DNA of 64,000 bases from positions 62,001 to 126,000 of the forward strand of contig NZ_JAUFQV010000043.1 of the NCBI RefSeq assembly GCF_030409945.1. The letters run 5' to 3'. Made by a program: the position numbers and the translations under genes. The DNA comes from Vibrio tapetis subsp. quintayensis (GTDB taxonomy: Bacteria > Pseudomonadota > Gammaproteobacteria > Enterobacterales > Vibrionaceae). A model generated the notes under the pieces. The model was not told the DNA's origin. It ran no database searches and saw nothing but the letters and a program-made list of their open reading frames with translations. Below, in pieces: positions 7,895-17,038 of the stretch. Each line of letters starts with the position of its first letter. Position 1 is the stretch's first letter.

Positions 7895-8821
7895 TTAATG
7901 ACGAGCGCTTTTCGGTGTTTCGTTAAAGTGGCGCTTGTATTCTCGACTGAACTGCGATGACGAGCTGTATCCCACCAAACGGGCCGCATCACTGATGCGT
8001 TTTCCTTCACTTTGAATCAGTTCTTTAGCTTTGTTTAACCGCACTTTTTTTATGTACTGTAATGGTGATTCCAGCGTGACATTGCGAAACGCTTGGTGGA
8101 AAGCAGACACGCTCATGTTTGCCTCTTCTGCGAGTGATTGTACCGTTAGGGGCTCGTGGTAGGTTTGGTGTACTTTATTGAGGGCTTTTGCCACACGAGC
8201 ATAAGGGCCCTCATGGTGAGCTAGGTCGAACAATACATGGCCTTCTTCACTCGTTAAGGCTCGATATACCAACTCTTCTAATAGCGAAAGGCCGATGACT
8301 TGCGCTTCTATATCATCACACAAAGCCACCATTATTCGTTTGCAGGTATCCAGCATACATGGATTCATTTTGACCGACTTTAGCCCACAAGCATTCGATG
8401 GGGTGCTTTTTGCGTGAGGAGTATCTGCGTGATGATTGTTTGTGTGGCGATTTTCGTGGCTATATTGCAGTTGCTCTAGGCGAGTGACGAGCTTGTGCAG
8501 CATAGCGGAATCGATGTTGACCGTAAGCCCTAACATGGGTTTCCCCTCTTCTGGCAAGGCTTCACATTCAAGGGGCATAGGTACCCCCACGACCAAGTAA
8601 TCTTCAGGCCCATAGGCAACCGGGGTAGATCCAATATGAATGTTTTTATGGCCTTGGCCTAAGATAACAATACCTGATTGGTAAACAAATGGCTGCCTGC
8701 TATTGCCTTTGCTACTACGATAGAACAGCACGCCGGGGATTTCTGTTTGGTGGATTCCTTCGAGAGTATTGAGTTTACGAGTGTCGACGTATTGTTGCAT
8801 CAGTTGGCCAAGAGATATCAT
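7895..8821 (-). CDS. AraC family transcriptional regulator (YqhC-like)
   Basis: 308 residues. The N-terminal AraC_N effector domain includes TEIPGVLFYRSS, SGIVILGQGHKNIHIG and YGPEDYLVVGVPMPLECEA. The C-terminal double helix-turn-helix covers about residues 208-305 (LTVQSLAEEANMSVSAFHQAFR and ISDAARLVGYSSSSQFSREYKRHF). A His/Asn-rich insert (NRHTNNHHADTPH) lies near residue 125. GAGGA precedes the ATG at a suitable distance. It is divergent from a YqhD-type alcohol dehydrogenase, the same pair as E. coli yqhC/yqhD, where YqhC activates yqhD in response to reactive aldehydes. That role is inferred here. Confidence 0.9.
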   Translation of the reverse strand: MISLGQLMQQYVDTRKLNTLEGIHQTEIPGVLFYRSSKGNSRQPFVYQSGIVILGQGHKNIHIGSTPVAYGPEDYLVVGVPMPLECEALPEEGKPMLGLTVNIDSAMLHKLVTRLEQLQYSHENRHTNNHHADTPHAKSTPSNACGLKSVKMNPCMLDTCKRIMVALCDDIEAQVIGLSLLEELVYRALTSEEGHVLFDLAHHEGPYARVAKALNKVHQTYHEPLTVQSLAEEANMSVSAFHQAFRNVTLESPLQYIKKVRLNKAKELIQSEGKRISDAARLVGYSSSSQFSREYKRHFNETPKSARH

Positions 8822-8981
8822 GGATATTGTCCTCTATTGTAATTTTACAAGAGTACTGTCTGTGTAGGAATAGGCAAGTTTATTCGATTAATGAGGCTTT
8901 TTTATCTGGTGGTTAAAGACTAATATGCATGTTATACCCAAAAGCAATGTTATTTAATAATTCTAAGCAAGAGGTTTAACC

Positions 8982-10130
8982 ATGCAGTTTTCTTACGTAA
9001 ATCCGACTCAAATTCATTTTGGCCAAGGCCAGATCAAAACAGTGGCCAATGCGATTGCCAAAGATCAAAAAGTGTTGGTGATCTATGGTGGTGGTTCCAT
9101 CAAGAAAAATGGTGTTTATGATCAAGTGGTGGCGGCACTCGATGGGTTTGACTGGACTGAATTCTCAGGTGTTGAGCCTAACCCAACGAAAGAAACGTTA
9201 GACAAAGCGGTCGCTGTCGTGAAGCAAGAAAGCATTGACTACATTTTAGCTGTGGGTGGTGGGTCTGTTGTCGATGGTTCGAAATATGTTGCTGCCGCCG
9301 CAAAATACGATGGTGACGGCTGGGACATCATGGTTGGAAAACATAAAGTAACAGAAGCTACGCCGATTGGTGCAATTCTGACGCTGCCAGCTACGGGTTC
9401 TGAATCAAATATGGGTGCAGTGATCACTCGCGCTGAAACTCAAGATAAGCTTGCTTTCATGGCACCTGCAGTGCAGCCGAAATTCGCTGTACTAGACCCA
9501 GATGTGATGAAATCGCTGCCAGAACGTCAGTTGGTGAATGGTCTGGTTGATGCGTGGGTACATGTGTGTGAGCAATACATCACATTGCCTACTGATGCGA
9601 TGGTACAAGAAGGTTACGCAGAAGTGTTACTACGTAATCTAAAAACACTTGGCGAACAATACGCAGAGCGCGATAGCGACAAATGGCGTGCGAACCTAAT
9701 GTGGACGGCAAACCAAGCGCTTAACGGGTTAATTGGTACGGGTGTTCCACAAGACTGGGCAACACATATGATTGGCCATGAGCTAACGGCAATGTGGGGT
9801 GTGGACCACGCTCGTTCTTTGGCGATTGTTCAACCTTCGCTCCTTCGTAACCAAATCATCCATAAACGTCCTAAGTTAGAGCAAATGGGCAAAAACGTAT
9901 TCGGCTTAGAAGCCGGAGCCGATTTGGCTGAGCGCACAATTGATGCGATTGAAGCTTTCTATGTGTCTTTAGATGTTCCCGTTAAGCTAACGGATTACGG
10001 CACGGATAAAACTGCAGCGGTCGACAGTGTTGTTGCTCAGTTGGAAAAACACGGCATGGTAGTACTGGGTGAAAATCAAAGTATCGATTTGAAAGCAAGC
10101 CGTGAAATTCTAGAACAAGCGATTGCTTAG
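8982..10130 (+). CDS. yqhD: Iron-containing NADP-dependent alcohol dehydrogenase / aldehyde reductase (YqhD-like)
   Basis: 382 residues, close to E. coli YqhD (387). It has the N-terminal FSYVNPTQIHFGQGQI, the coenzyme motif VIYGGGSIKKNG, the AVGGGSVVDGSKY signature, and the metal-binding segment DAWVHVCEQY ... MIGHELTAMWGVDHARSLAIVQP with conserved Asp and His ligands. The enzyme reduces toxic short-chain and lipid-derived aldehydes with NADPH. A divergent AraC regulator lies 160 bases away. A strong terminator follows at 10191-10223. Confidence 0.95.
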   Translation: MQFSYVNPTQIHFGQGQIKTVANAIAKDQKVLVIYGGGSIKKNGVYDQVVAALDGFDWTEFSGVEPNPTKETLDKAVAVVKQESIDYILAVGGGSVVDGSKYVAAAAKYDGDGWDIMVGKHKVTEATPIGAILTLPATGSESNMGAVITRAETQDKLAFMAPAVQPKFAVLDPDVMKSLPERQLVNGLVDAWVHVCEQYITLPTDAMVQEGYAEVLLRNLKTLGEQYAERDSDKWRANLMWTANQALNGLIGTGVPQDWATHMIGHELTAMWGVDHARSLAIVQPSLLRNQIIHKRPKLEQMGKNVFGLEAGADLAERTIDAIEAFYVSLDVPVKLTDYGTDKTAAVDSVVAQLEKHGMVVLGENQSIDLKASREILEQAIA

Positions 10131-10190
10131 GGTTTGTATCTAGATCTCACGCTAACGCTATAAATGGCGAAAGCGATAATTGACTAAAAT

Positions 10191-10223
10191 AAAAAGCAGC
10201 GTGCATTGGTACGCTGCTTTTTT
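10191..10223 (+). terminator. Rho-independent terminator after yqhD
   Basis: A 12-base stem (AAAAAGCAGCGT / ACGCTGCTTTTT) with an eight-base loop is followed by a T run. It lies 60 bases past the yqhD stop. Confidence 0.9.
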
Positions 10224-10476
10224 ATGGCTGTGCTCATCTCAAATATGGCAATAAATAACAAAATTCGTGCACCTATTTGAGATTAGAAAGAGTGAAATTG
10301 CTATTAGTTTGGCGAATGCGTTGTCACGTGTGTCCGTTGTCACATTTATCGATACCACAATCAGTTAGCTAGTTCTTTGATTTATTTTCAGGCGTAAAAT
10401 ATATGGTGCTTGTTACCGAATGGCAAACTGCTCAGTATGCCACTGGTTTTTTACAATTTAAATATATAGGTTTCCT
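10224..10476. other. Intergenic region before the chemoreceptor
   Basis: About 250 AT-rich bases between the yqhD terminator and the chemoreceptor start. It must hold the chemoreceptor promoter, but I cannot pick a convincing one. No gene is seen. Confidence 0.4.
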
Positions 10477-12363
10477 ATGCTAAAGAAACTCTCGCTTAAA
10501 AATAAGCTAGCGATCTCAGCTAGTATGGCCATTATCCTGGGGGGGATATTGGTCGAAGCACTTTCTTTTCGTGCATCATTGCAACGATTAGATATTGAAG
10601 TAGAACAGCGATTAGAAAGTACGTCAGCGTCTTACAATCAATATGTGTCTGATTGGATTTTATCCAAGGAACGAGCGCTCAAATCTTTGTCTACAGAGTC
10701 CAAGAAAGAGGGTTTAGTGACACACCTTAAACAGGTTCGTGATTCTGCGGCTTTTGATAATGTGTTCTTAGCTTTTCCTGATGGTTCGCAAAAAAATGCC
10801 AATGGTGTCGTACTGCCTGCTGGTAACGATGATCCACGCCAATGGGGTTGGTATACCAATGCGGTCGCGAACCCAAGTAACGTCTTTATGGATAATCCAA
10901 CAGTTGCTGCTGCGACGGGTGCAAATGTGGTGTCGTTAGGTAAAGCGATGCAACTGCATGGTGAGCAAGTTGTACTCGGTGCGGACGTAGAAATTACCGA
11001 CATTCTAAACAGCCTTGAAAAAGTGATCCTTCCGGGTGAAGGTTACATGTTCATCGCGACCAATAAAGGCACGGTTTATACGCACGCTGACACCAAGCTA
11101 TTGAATAAAAACATAAGCTTGCTTGGTTTGAATTTCTCAGACGTGCAAATCGCGATGGCCAGTGGGAAAGACATGCCCATTGAGCTGAATGGCAGTAAGT
11201 ACGTCCTGTATGCTCGTGCCATTGATGGAACTAGCCTAATTACCGTCAGCGTAGTGAACCATGATTCGTTGGTAGCACCACTATTTGATGCCGTGATTGG
11301 TCAGGTGCTCGTGACGCTTGTTGTGGTTATTGTCTGTACTTTGTTATTCAACTTGCTGTGTAATATTTTATTTCGTCCGCTTAACCATGTTTCGCAAGCG
11401 TTGGCACAAATTGCCAATGGTAGCGGCGACTTGACTCAACGTATTCATGTTGAAAACCAAGATGAAGTCGGGGAGCTTGCCCATAATTTCAACACCTTCG
11501 TTGGCAGTTTACAGCAACTGATCGGGCACATTCGTGGTCAATCTGAGCAGTTGAACAGCCAGTCTGAGCAAAGTGCTCAGCGTGCGAACCGTTCTGTGAA
11601 TGAGCTTGATCACCAGCAGCAAGAAATCTCCATGGTTGCAACGGCTGTGACAGAAATGGCCAGTGCGACACAAGAGATTGCATCGCACGCCGAACAAACC
11701 GCTAAAGCGGCTCAAGATTCGGCAACCAGCACGAACAACGGCCATACGCTGGTGGTTGATACGAAAGGATCGATTAACAGCCTAGCGAACGAAGTTAATG
11801 AAGCAGGCAATGTGATCAGCGATCTTAACAAGCATGCGCAAGAGATCTCGACCGTACTCGCAACCATTCAAGGCATTGCAGAGCAAACGAATTTATTGGC
11901 TCTTAATGCGGCGATTGAAGCAGCGCGTGCGGGAGAGCAAGGCCGTGGTTTTGCGGTAGTTGCGGATGAAGTTCGAGTCCTGTCACAACGCACTCATTCT
12001 TCAACCGAAGAGATCAAGTCTACGATTGACATCTTGCAGCGCACGACGAGCCAAGCGGTTGAACTTATGGAAAGCAGTTCTAAGCTAGCTCTGCATTCTG
12101 TAGAAGACGCAGACAGAGCGTCTGATGCACTTGAAGAAATCAACTCGGCGGTCGCGTTAATCAGTGATATGGCAACACAAATAGCAACGGCTGCTGAAGA
12201 GCAAACCCATGTGACCGGTGAAATTACTCAAAATGTAACATCGATTAAGGATGTGACTGATCAACTGGTTGTTGGCTCACAGGACAGTTTGGCAGAGTCG
12301 AACGAATTGAAAAGGCAAGCGGCGGGCTTAAGTGAAAAAGTGGCGACGTTTAAACTGGCCTAA
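10477..12363 (+). CDS. Methyl-accepting chemotaxis protein (Cache sensor)
   Basis: 628 residues. A membrane segment lies at about residues 10-28, then a large periplasmic sensor of Cache type (DDPRQWGWYTNAV and FMDNPTVAAATGANVVSLGKAM, then GEGYMFIATNKGTVYTH), a second membrane segment near 270-292 (VLVTLVVVIVCTLLFNLLCNILF), HAMP (RPLNHVSQALAQIANGSGDLTQRI), and the cytoplasmic coiled coil with the signalling tip IAEQTNLLALNAAIEAARAGEQGRGFAVVADEVR (split here only for description). No C-terminal NWETF-type CheR tether is present. Ligand unknown. It appears monocistronic and ends in a terminator at 12400-12429. Confidence 0.94.
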   Translation: MLKKLSLKNKLAISASMAIILGGILVEALSFRASLQRLDIEVEQRLESTSASYNQYVSDWILSKERALKSLSTESKKEGLVTHLKQVRDSAAFDNVFLAFPDGSQKNANGVVLPAGNDDPRQWGWYTNAVANPSNVFMDNPTVAAATGANVVSLGKAMQLHGEQVVLGADVEITDILNSLEKVILPGEGYMFIATNKGTVYTHADTKLLNKNISLLGLNFSDVQIAMASGKDMPIELNGSKYVLYARAIDGTSLITVSVVNHDSLVAPLFDAVIGQVLVTLVVVIVCTLLFNLLCNILFRPLNHVSQALAQIANGSGDLTQRIHVENQDEVGELAHNFNTFVGSLQQLIGHIRGQSEQLNSQSEQSAQRANRSVNELDHQQQEISMVATAVTEMASATQEIASHAEQTAKAAQDSATSTNNGHTLVVDTKGSINSLANEVNEAGNVISDLNKHAQEISTVLATIQGIAEQTNLLALNAAIEAARAGEQGRGFAVVADEVRVLSQRTHSSTEEIKSTIDILQRTTSQAVELMESSSKLALHSVEDADRASDALEEINSAVALISDMATQIATAAEEQTHVTGEITQNVTSIKDVTDQLVVGSQDSLAESNELKRQAAGLSEKVATFKLA

Positions 12364-12399
12364 TTAAGCGCTATTTCGCCTTAAAAGCAGATAACTCAT

Positions 12400-12429
12400 T
12401 AAAGCGACGTATATAACGTCGCTTTTTTT
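12400..12429 (+). terminator. Rho-independent terminator after the chemoreceptor
   Basis: AAAGCGACGT / ACGTCGCTTT stem with a five-base loop, followed by seven Ts. It sits between two converging genes and can serve the plus strand; the minus-strand T run is shorter. Confidence 0.9.
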
Positions 12430-12439
12430 ATTCCTATAA

Positions 12440-13537
12440 TTAGGCTTTGTGAAACACGGGGTAATCCGTATAACCATGTTCATTCCCGCCAAACAAGGTC
12501 GCGCCGTTTAGGTCTGCGAGTTCGTAATTATTCTCTAGGCGTGAAACTAAATCTGGGTTTGATACGAATGGACGACCAAATGCGACTAAGTCCGCGTAAC
12601 CTTTGTTTAAGACCTCTTCTGCCCGCTCTGGTGTGTAGCTTCCTGCAACGATGATGGTATTGGTGAACTTCTCTCGCAACTCAACGCGGAAGCTTTCGGG
12701 GATCACGGGCGCATCGTCCCAATCGGCTTCAGATAAGTGCATGTAAGCAATATCCCTGCCTTGCAGTTCTTTCGAAGCATCTAGGATTGTAGGAACAATA
12801 TCGGGGCAATCCATATCTTTAAATGTGATGAAGGGTGCAAGGCGAACGCCTACTTTATCAGGACCAATGGCTTCGATTACCGCGTCTACCACTTCAAGAA
12901 GAAAACGAATGCGATTATGGCGTGTACCACCATAATTATCAGTGCGCTTGTTCGAGTTTGTACGCAGGAACTGATCGATAAGGTAGCCGTTTCCACCGTG
13001 GATCTCAACGCCATCAAAGCCTGCATCTACCGCGCGTTTAGCAGAATAAGCAAAATCCTCGATCACACGATTGATATCTGCTTGTGACATCTCACGAGGC
13101 TGAACGCAATCAACCATATTGCCATTGCCTTCTTCATCAGAAATCCAAACCTTGGTTTCGACAGGCGTAAGTGCAGAAGGTGCGATGGGCAGCGCTCCCT
13201 TTTGGAAAGTAGGATGAGAAACTCGGCCTACATGCCACAGTTGGCAAAACATTGCGGCGCCACGTTCTTTTACTGCTTTAGTAACTGGCTGCCAGCCTTT
13301 GACTTGTTCATCGGTATAAACTCCTGGAGTGAACGAGTAACCTTGTGAATCGTCCGAAATCTGAGTGGCTTCAGAGATGATGAGGCCAGCAGTAGCACGC
13401 TGTTGGTAGTAAGTCGCCATCATGTCATTTGGGATGTTACCAGGCTGACTAGTTCGAGCGCGTGTCATTGGAGCCATGACGACTCGGTTAGGTAAATCCA
13501 AGCTCTTTAGATTCGTTTTTTGGAATAACTTGCTCAT
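12440..13537 (-). CDS. nemA: Old yellow enzyme family alkene reductase (NemA-like)
   Basis: 365 residues, typical for NemA/OYE. It opens KLFQKTNLKSLDLPNRVVMAPMTRAR, and has the flavin/substrate segments FCQLWHVGRVSHP and DGVEIHGGNGYLIDQFLRTNSNKRTDNYGG. The His-x-x-Asn pair (HGGN) binds the phenolic or nitro substrate, and a conserved Tyr supplies the proton. The enzyme reduces activated alkenes, N-ethylmaleimide and nitro compounds with NADPH. It is divergent from a LysR gene at 13740, with about 200 bases between, which suggests control by that regulator. Confidence 0.93.
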   Translation of the reverse strand: MSKLFQKTNLKSLDLPNRVVMAPMTRARTSQPGNIPNDMMATYYQQRATAGLIISEATQISDDSQGYSFTPGVYTDEQVKGWQPVTKAVKERGAAMFCQLWHVGRVSHPTFQKGALPIAPSALTPVETKVWISDEEGNGNMVDCVQPREMSQADINRVIEDFAYSAKRAVDAGFDGVEIHGGNGYLIDQFLRTNSNKRTDNYGGTRHNRIRFLLEVVDAVIEAIGPDKVGVRLAPFITFKDMDCPDIVPTILDASKELQGRDIAYMHLSEADWDDAPVIPESFRVELREKFTNTIIVAGSYTPERAEEVLNKGYADLVAFGRPFVSNPDLVSRLENNYELADLNGATLFGGNEHGYTDYPVFHKA

Positions 13538-13739
13538 AATGTTGACCCTATTTTAGTCGTTGAATACGTGCTTTTTGTGACCGATTCATCCATCATCTTT
13601 TTAGATAGTCGGTGCTTGTTTGCTTATCGTCGCAATGATTGTTTGTTAGCAATGTCAGTCATTATATTTATTCGCTTAGTTTTGATAATTGGTTAAAATA
13701 TGAAATCATTATTCAGATAAACTGAACAATAGGCTTGGT

Positions 13740-14654
13740 ATGGATAAATTTTCTGACATGGCAATGTTTGTGAGCATTGTGAAGCATCAAGGGCTGGCAG
13801 CTGCAGGGCGCGATCTCGGACTTTCCCCGGCTACAATGACGGCCAGGCTTCAGTCGCTAGAAGAGAGATACGGAGTAAAGCTGCTGAATCGGAGTACGAG
13901 GCATGTGTCACTCACCGACTCTGGTGAACTGTATTACAAAGCGTGTACTGAGATTTTAGAAAACGTCAGTGAGGCAGAAACCCTGATTCGCAATGGTGTG
14001 AAAGAGGTGAAAGGTTCGTTAAAGATCGTCGCCCCAAAGGACATTGGTAAACAGTATATCCTTCCGATATTGAATGAGTTTTCTGAACAGTATCCAGACA
14101 TTGTGCCCTATTTGTATCTCAATGATGATCTTTCCAATATTGCAGAGTCAGGTATGGACATTGTCATCCGCTATGGTGAACTTGCAGACAGCAGTTTGAT
14201 CTCAAGGCGACTGGCACCAAGTCAACGAGTTTTGTGTGCATCACCTGAATATCTTGCCAAGCGTGGAACGCCACTAAAGCCCCAAGATTTAGTCGATCAT
14301 GATTGCTTAGTGATGCTTCGCAGCAATGAAGAATTAAAGACATGGCACTTCCAAGAACAAGACAAAAAAAGATCCATTACGGTTGCGCCCAAGCGATTCT
14401 CAGATGACGGAGAGGTGATTCGATGTTGGGCATTGGAAGGCGCCGGGATAGCACTCAAGTCAATTTTGGACGTACAGGCCGACATCAATGAACTGAGGCT
14501 TGTTACAGTGCTTGATGGATACATGAAAAACTTCAATACTTCAACGTTAGCATCTAGCGCAGACTTGAATGTTATTTATATCAGTAAGAAGTATCAGCCA
14601 AAACGAATTCGTCTTTTTCTGGATTTTTTGTTTGAGAGATTTCACAAGACTTAG
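13740..14654 (+). CDS. LysR family transcriptional regulator
   Basis: 304 residues with the N-terminal winged helix-turn-helix (MAMFVSIVKHQGLAAAGRDLGLSPATMTARLQSLEERYGVKLLNRSTRHVSLTD, described here in parts: residues about 8-60) and a LysR substrate-binding domain from about residue 90 (GSLKIVAPKDIGKQYILPIL). It belongs to the group often found with redox enzymes. It is divergent from nemA and probably controls it. Its 3' end is followed within 20 bases by the RAYT-associated repeats. Confidence 0.92.
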   Translation: MDKFSDMAMFVSIVKHQGLAAAGRDLGLSPATMTARLQSLEERYGVKLLNRSTRHVSLTDSGELYYKACTEILENVSEAETLIRNGVKEVKGSLKIVAPKDIGKQYILPILNEFSEQYPDIVPYLYLNDDLSNIAESGMDIVIRYGELADSSLISRRLAPSQRVLCASPEYLAKRGTPLKPQDLVDHDCLVMLRSNEELKTWHFQEQDKKRSITVAPKRFSDDGEVIRCWALEGAGIALKSILDVQADINELRLVTVLDGYMKNFNTSTLASSADLNVIYISKKYQPKRIRLFLDFLFERFHKT

Positions 14655-14674
14655 ACAAACATCCTCCCCATAAA

Positions 14675-14722
14675 ATGGACACACACCTAAGAAAGAGGCT
14701 AATGATCGAATAGAAAATCAGT
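14675..14722. repeat. REP-like repeat, copy A (left of RAYT)
   Basis: A 48-base unit starting ATGGACACACACCTAAGAAA and ending in CAGT. It is repeated in direct orientation at 14764-14811 with a few differences. A related core, GTGGACACACAC, lies between them at 14731-14742. The core is the reverse complement of GGTGTGTGTCC found right of the RAYT gene and at 26.1-26.2 kb. Confidence 0.75.
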
Positions 14723-14763
14723 CCGTAAAAGTGGACACACACTAAACACGATTCAGAGGCAAA

Positions 14764-14811
14764 ATAGACACACACCTAAGAAAGAGAGTAATGAGCGAAT
14801 AACACGTCAGT
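14764..14811. repeat. REP-like repeat, copy B (left of RAYT)
   Basis: Direct copy of the 48-base unit at 14675-14722, starting ATAGACACACACCTAAGAAA and ending CAGT; period 89 bases. Differences are scattered substitutions, so the copies are not recent. Confidence 0.75.
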
Positions 14812-14966
14812 GTTGGTTGGTCATATTTAGTGATGTTTTCTCTGTAAAAGCGTACGAAGTGGTTAAATTTAGGTGAAATTTCAAGCCATTTAGACCTTGA
14901 AGACAACGCAGTTAGCCAACTTAATGCTGGCGTAGTGTTTGTGATTATGAAATGCCAACCTATTTT

Positions 14967-15926
14967 CTATTCAAGCTGATAACAGTGAATTTTTGTTTTA
15001 CCTAGTGCCGTTTTGGCTTGTGCAAGACTACTAGGTGAGCCTATTGCAGTGGAACGTTTTCTTTCAAGCGTGGTGCAGACTTCAAGCCAATCACTTTGAT
15101 TGAAATTAAGTCTCTCCAAAATGGGTGGCATATTGTTAGCCATTGTTGCTTTATTCTCTCGAAACTGCCTTGCTGTCCAATCTACTAATTCGATGTAATC
15201 TATTAATCTAAAAGGTATTCCATCCATCAACTTGTTTGTTGCATTGCCAATAAATGGGTGCAAACAAGGCGCGGTTACAAGGTTGTCATTAAGCGCCTTT
15301 AGCCTTGCTTTTATTGACGTAAATTCGGAGTGTTCAGGGGACTTAGCTATCCCTGCACGAACCGGGTTTAAGTCCACATAGGCCATGGCAGCGGCTAAGG
15401 CCTTTTCATCAAGTAGCGCTTGGCTTTTGAAGCGACTTTCCCAAAAGTGGCCAGTACATTCATCCTCCTGATTAGCTTTACACGCAATGTCGTAGTTTAG
15501 CTCTTTCATGAACCAACTTAATGACCATAACCTCTCTCGCCAGATATTGATGATTTCTATGCACTTATCTTGCTCTGCTTGGGTCTTTAATTCTTTTCTT
15601 AGCCAACGTTGAACCAAGACAGGCAACTTGTGAGACCGACTCCAACGCTCAATCACTTCATCCAGTCTTAATCTAAGAGCCTTGTCGCGATTGATGTGCA
15701 ACACCAAATGGTAATGATTCGACATCACCGCATAGGCGCAGACATCAATGCAATAAGTGCGAGTGAGGGACTGAATTTTGTGCTCAATCCATTCTCTTCG
15801 GTGTTCGTAGCTCTTGTTAGTCGAGGCGTCACTGCCACATAAAAAGCTTTGCCTTACACATCTCGAAACACAGTGATAGTAGGGCGTTGCATCGACGGAG
15901 ATAAGCTGTTTTCTTGCTGTAGCCAT
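14967..15926 (-). CDS. REP-associated tyrosine transposase (RAYT, Y1/HUH family)
   Basis: 319 residues from the ATG at 15926 (a TTG at 15938 is possible but less likely). It has the RAYT hallmarks: TPYYHCVSRCVRQSFLCG at the N-terminus, the HUH metal-binding motif in MSNHYHLVLHI near residue 75, FWESRFKSQALLDEKALAAAMAYVDLNPVRAGI with the catalytic Tyr near residue 190, and a C-terminal extension of about 100 residues. Such enzymes cut single-stranded DNA at REP sequences. GGTGTGTGTCC-type repeats flank it and also occur 10 kb away. The gene is intact. Its direction is opposite to the left LysR gene and the same as the right one. Confidence 0.9.
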   Translation of the reverse strand: MATARKQLISVDATPYYHCVSRCVRQSFLCGSDASTNKSYEHRREWIEHKIQSLTRTYCIDVCAYAVMSNHYHLVLHINRDKALRLRLDEVIERWSRSHKLPVLVQRWLRKELKTQAEQDKCIEIINIWRERLWSLSWFMKELNYDIACKANQEDECTGHFWESRFKSQALLDEKALAAAMAYVDLNPVRAGIAKSPEHSEFTSIKARLKALNDNLVTAPCLHPFIGNATNKLMDGIPFRLIDYIELVDWTARQFRENKATMANNMPPILERLNFNQSDWLEVCTTLERKRSTAIGSPSSLAQAKTALGKTKIHCYQLE

Positions 15927-16030
15927 GAACGTTTCCAATGAGTTTTTTACTAAGATAGCAATGGCGTAGAAAAGGAGAAGTTTTGAAGAATAGAAGTGGA
16001 GTGGTGTCGAGGTAAAGTCAGTCGTTTGGT

Positions 16031-16063
16031 CATACTATTTGGTGTGTGTCCGGTGGGGAGAGG
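16031..16063. repeat. REP-like repeat right of RAYT
   Basis: CATACTATTTGGTGTGTGTC followed by CGGTGGGGAGAGG. The ATTTGGTGTGTGTCC core is shared with the two copies at 26.1-26.2 kb, and the GGTGTGTGTCC part is inverted relative to the copies at 14.67-14.81 kb. It ends two bases before the stop codon of the LysR gene at 16065. Confidence 0.75.
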
Positions 16064-16064
16064 T

Positions 16065-16940
16065 TTAATTCCTACTTAAGCGGTTCGTAACAAAACGAAC
16101 AAAGTTTTCTCGAACAGAACCCGGCTTGTCTTCATTCCATATTAAGCCTACGTCCCACTCAGAGCTTTGGCTGTTTAGTGAGATAAAGCGAATGTTTTGA
16201 TTTGCTATATTCTTAACGCTGGATGGTACAATCGTAAAACCAAGATCTGCTGAAACTAAAGCCAAAAGCGTTAGAATATCATCGGCTTCTTGCGTCGGGG
16301 TTAGAGTTTGTTGAAGCTCGTGGATAACGGTGTCCACTTGCTGGGTTAAGCCACGACCTCTCGTAGGGTTGAGCCGTAAGTAATCGATATTGGATAAGAA
16401 CTCCCACAATCTATCTTCTTCAACTAATCGATTTTTATTAATCGCAATCACCAAGTGATCCGAGAGAAGCGGTATTCCTTTAAGGGGAGGGGCAACCGGT
16501 AATCGATTAAAACTTAACTGCAATTCGCCATGCAGCAGCGCATCCGTTTGATGTTGTGAGGGCGTGTCGTTAAGGGTGACATGCACATTCGGATTCATTT
16601 GCTTAAACTGAGCAATCGCTTGTGGTGCTATTTGATATGACGATATGCCAAAGCCGATATTAAGATGCCCCGTTGTGCCTTCTGCCACGCTATTGGTTAA
16701 TGTTTGAAAATCCCCAAAACTCGCAACCATTCGCTTTGCTTCTGGTAACAGAGTGAGCCCAGCTTGAGTTAATTCAGCGCCGTTCCTTCCTCGTTCAAAT
16801 AACGTTATTCCGGTATAGGCTTCTAGTCTTTGAATCTTTTTCGTCAAGGCTGACTGAGTAATACAGAGATGCTCTGATGCGATTCGGTAGTTGCGATCGC
16901 CCGCCAGTTGGCAAAAAGTACGAAGCTGGTCGATATCCAT
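16065..16940 (-). CDS. LysR family transcriptional regulator
   Basis: 291 residues: N-terminal helix-turn-helix (LRTFCQLAGDRNYRIASEHLCITQSALTKKIQRLEAYTGITLFERGR region, residues 5-55) and a LysR substrate domain beginning GHLNIGFGISSYQIAPQAI. It is divergent from a nitrilase gene, with a TTCTTT-N6-AAAGAA palindrome between them, and probably regulates the nitrilase/SDR pair. The 3' end abuts the RAYT element, but the frame ends normally and appears intact. Confidence 0.91.
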   Translation of the reverse strand: MDIDQLRTFCQLAGDRNYRIASEHLCITQSALTKKIQRLEAYTGITLFERGRNGAELTQAGLTLLPEAKRMVASFGDFQTLTNSVAEGTTGHLNIGFGISSYQIAPQAIAQFKQMNPNVHVTLNDTPSQHQTDALLHGELQLSFNRLPVAPPLKGIPLLSDHLVIAINKNRLVEEDRLWEFLSNIDYLRLNPTRGRGLTQQVDTVIHELQQTLTPTQEADDILTLLALVSADLGFTIVPSSVKNIANQNIRFISLNSQSSEWDVGLIWNEDKPGSVRENFVRFVTNRLSRN

Positions 16941-16965
16941 TCCAGTTGCTCATGAAATGTGGAAT

Positions 16966-16983
16966 TTCTTTCATTATAAAGAA
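16966..16983. promoter_or_regulatory. Candidate LysR operator (TTCTTT-N6-AAAGAA)
   Basis: A perfect six-base inverted repeat separated by CATTAT in the 98-base gap between the divergent LysR and nitrilase genes. Size and position fit a LysR site; binding is not shown. Confidence 0.4.
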
Positions 16984-17038
16984 TGGATGTTGTTTTTTAT
17001 ACTGGCTCTGTCAAGTTTAAAGCGAAAAGGAATCAAAA

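Larger units (their letters stand above)
14661..16063. mobile_element. RAYT element with inverted GGTGTGTGTCC ends
   Basis: A unit of about 1.4 kb lies between the stops of two converging LysR genes. The left edge reads CCTCCCCATAAAATGGAC followed by ACACACC; the right edge reads GGTGTGTGTCCGGTGGGGAG, i.e. the edges are inverted copies of a shared GGTGTGTGTCC core plus a GGGGAG tail. It contains a RAYT transposase (14967-15926) and internal repeats. REP-associated transposases are usually single-copy and domesticated, so this may be a fixed element rather than an active transposon. Exact borders are inferred from the inverted ends. Confidence 0.6.

Noticed and set aside
13565..13600. Third ChrR-type sigma promoter before nemA (CGTATT on the minus strand)
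   Set aside because: No TGATC at the required 16-base distance upstream.
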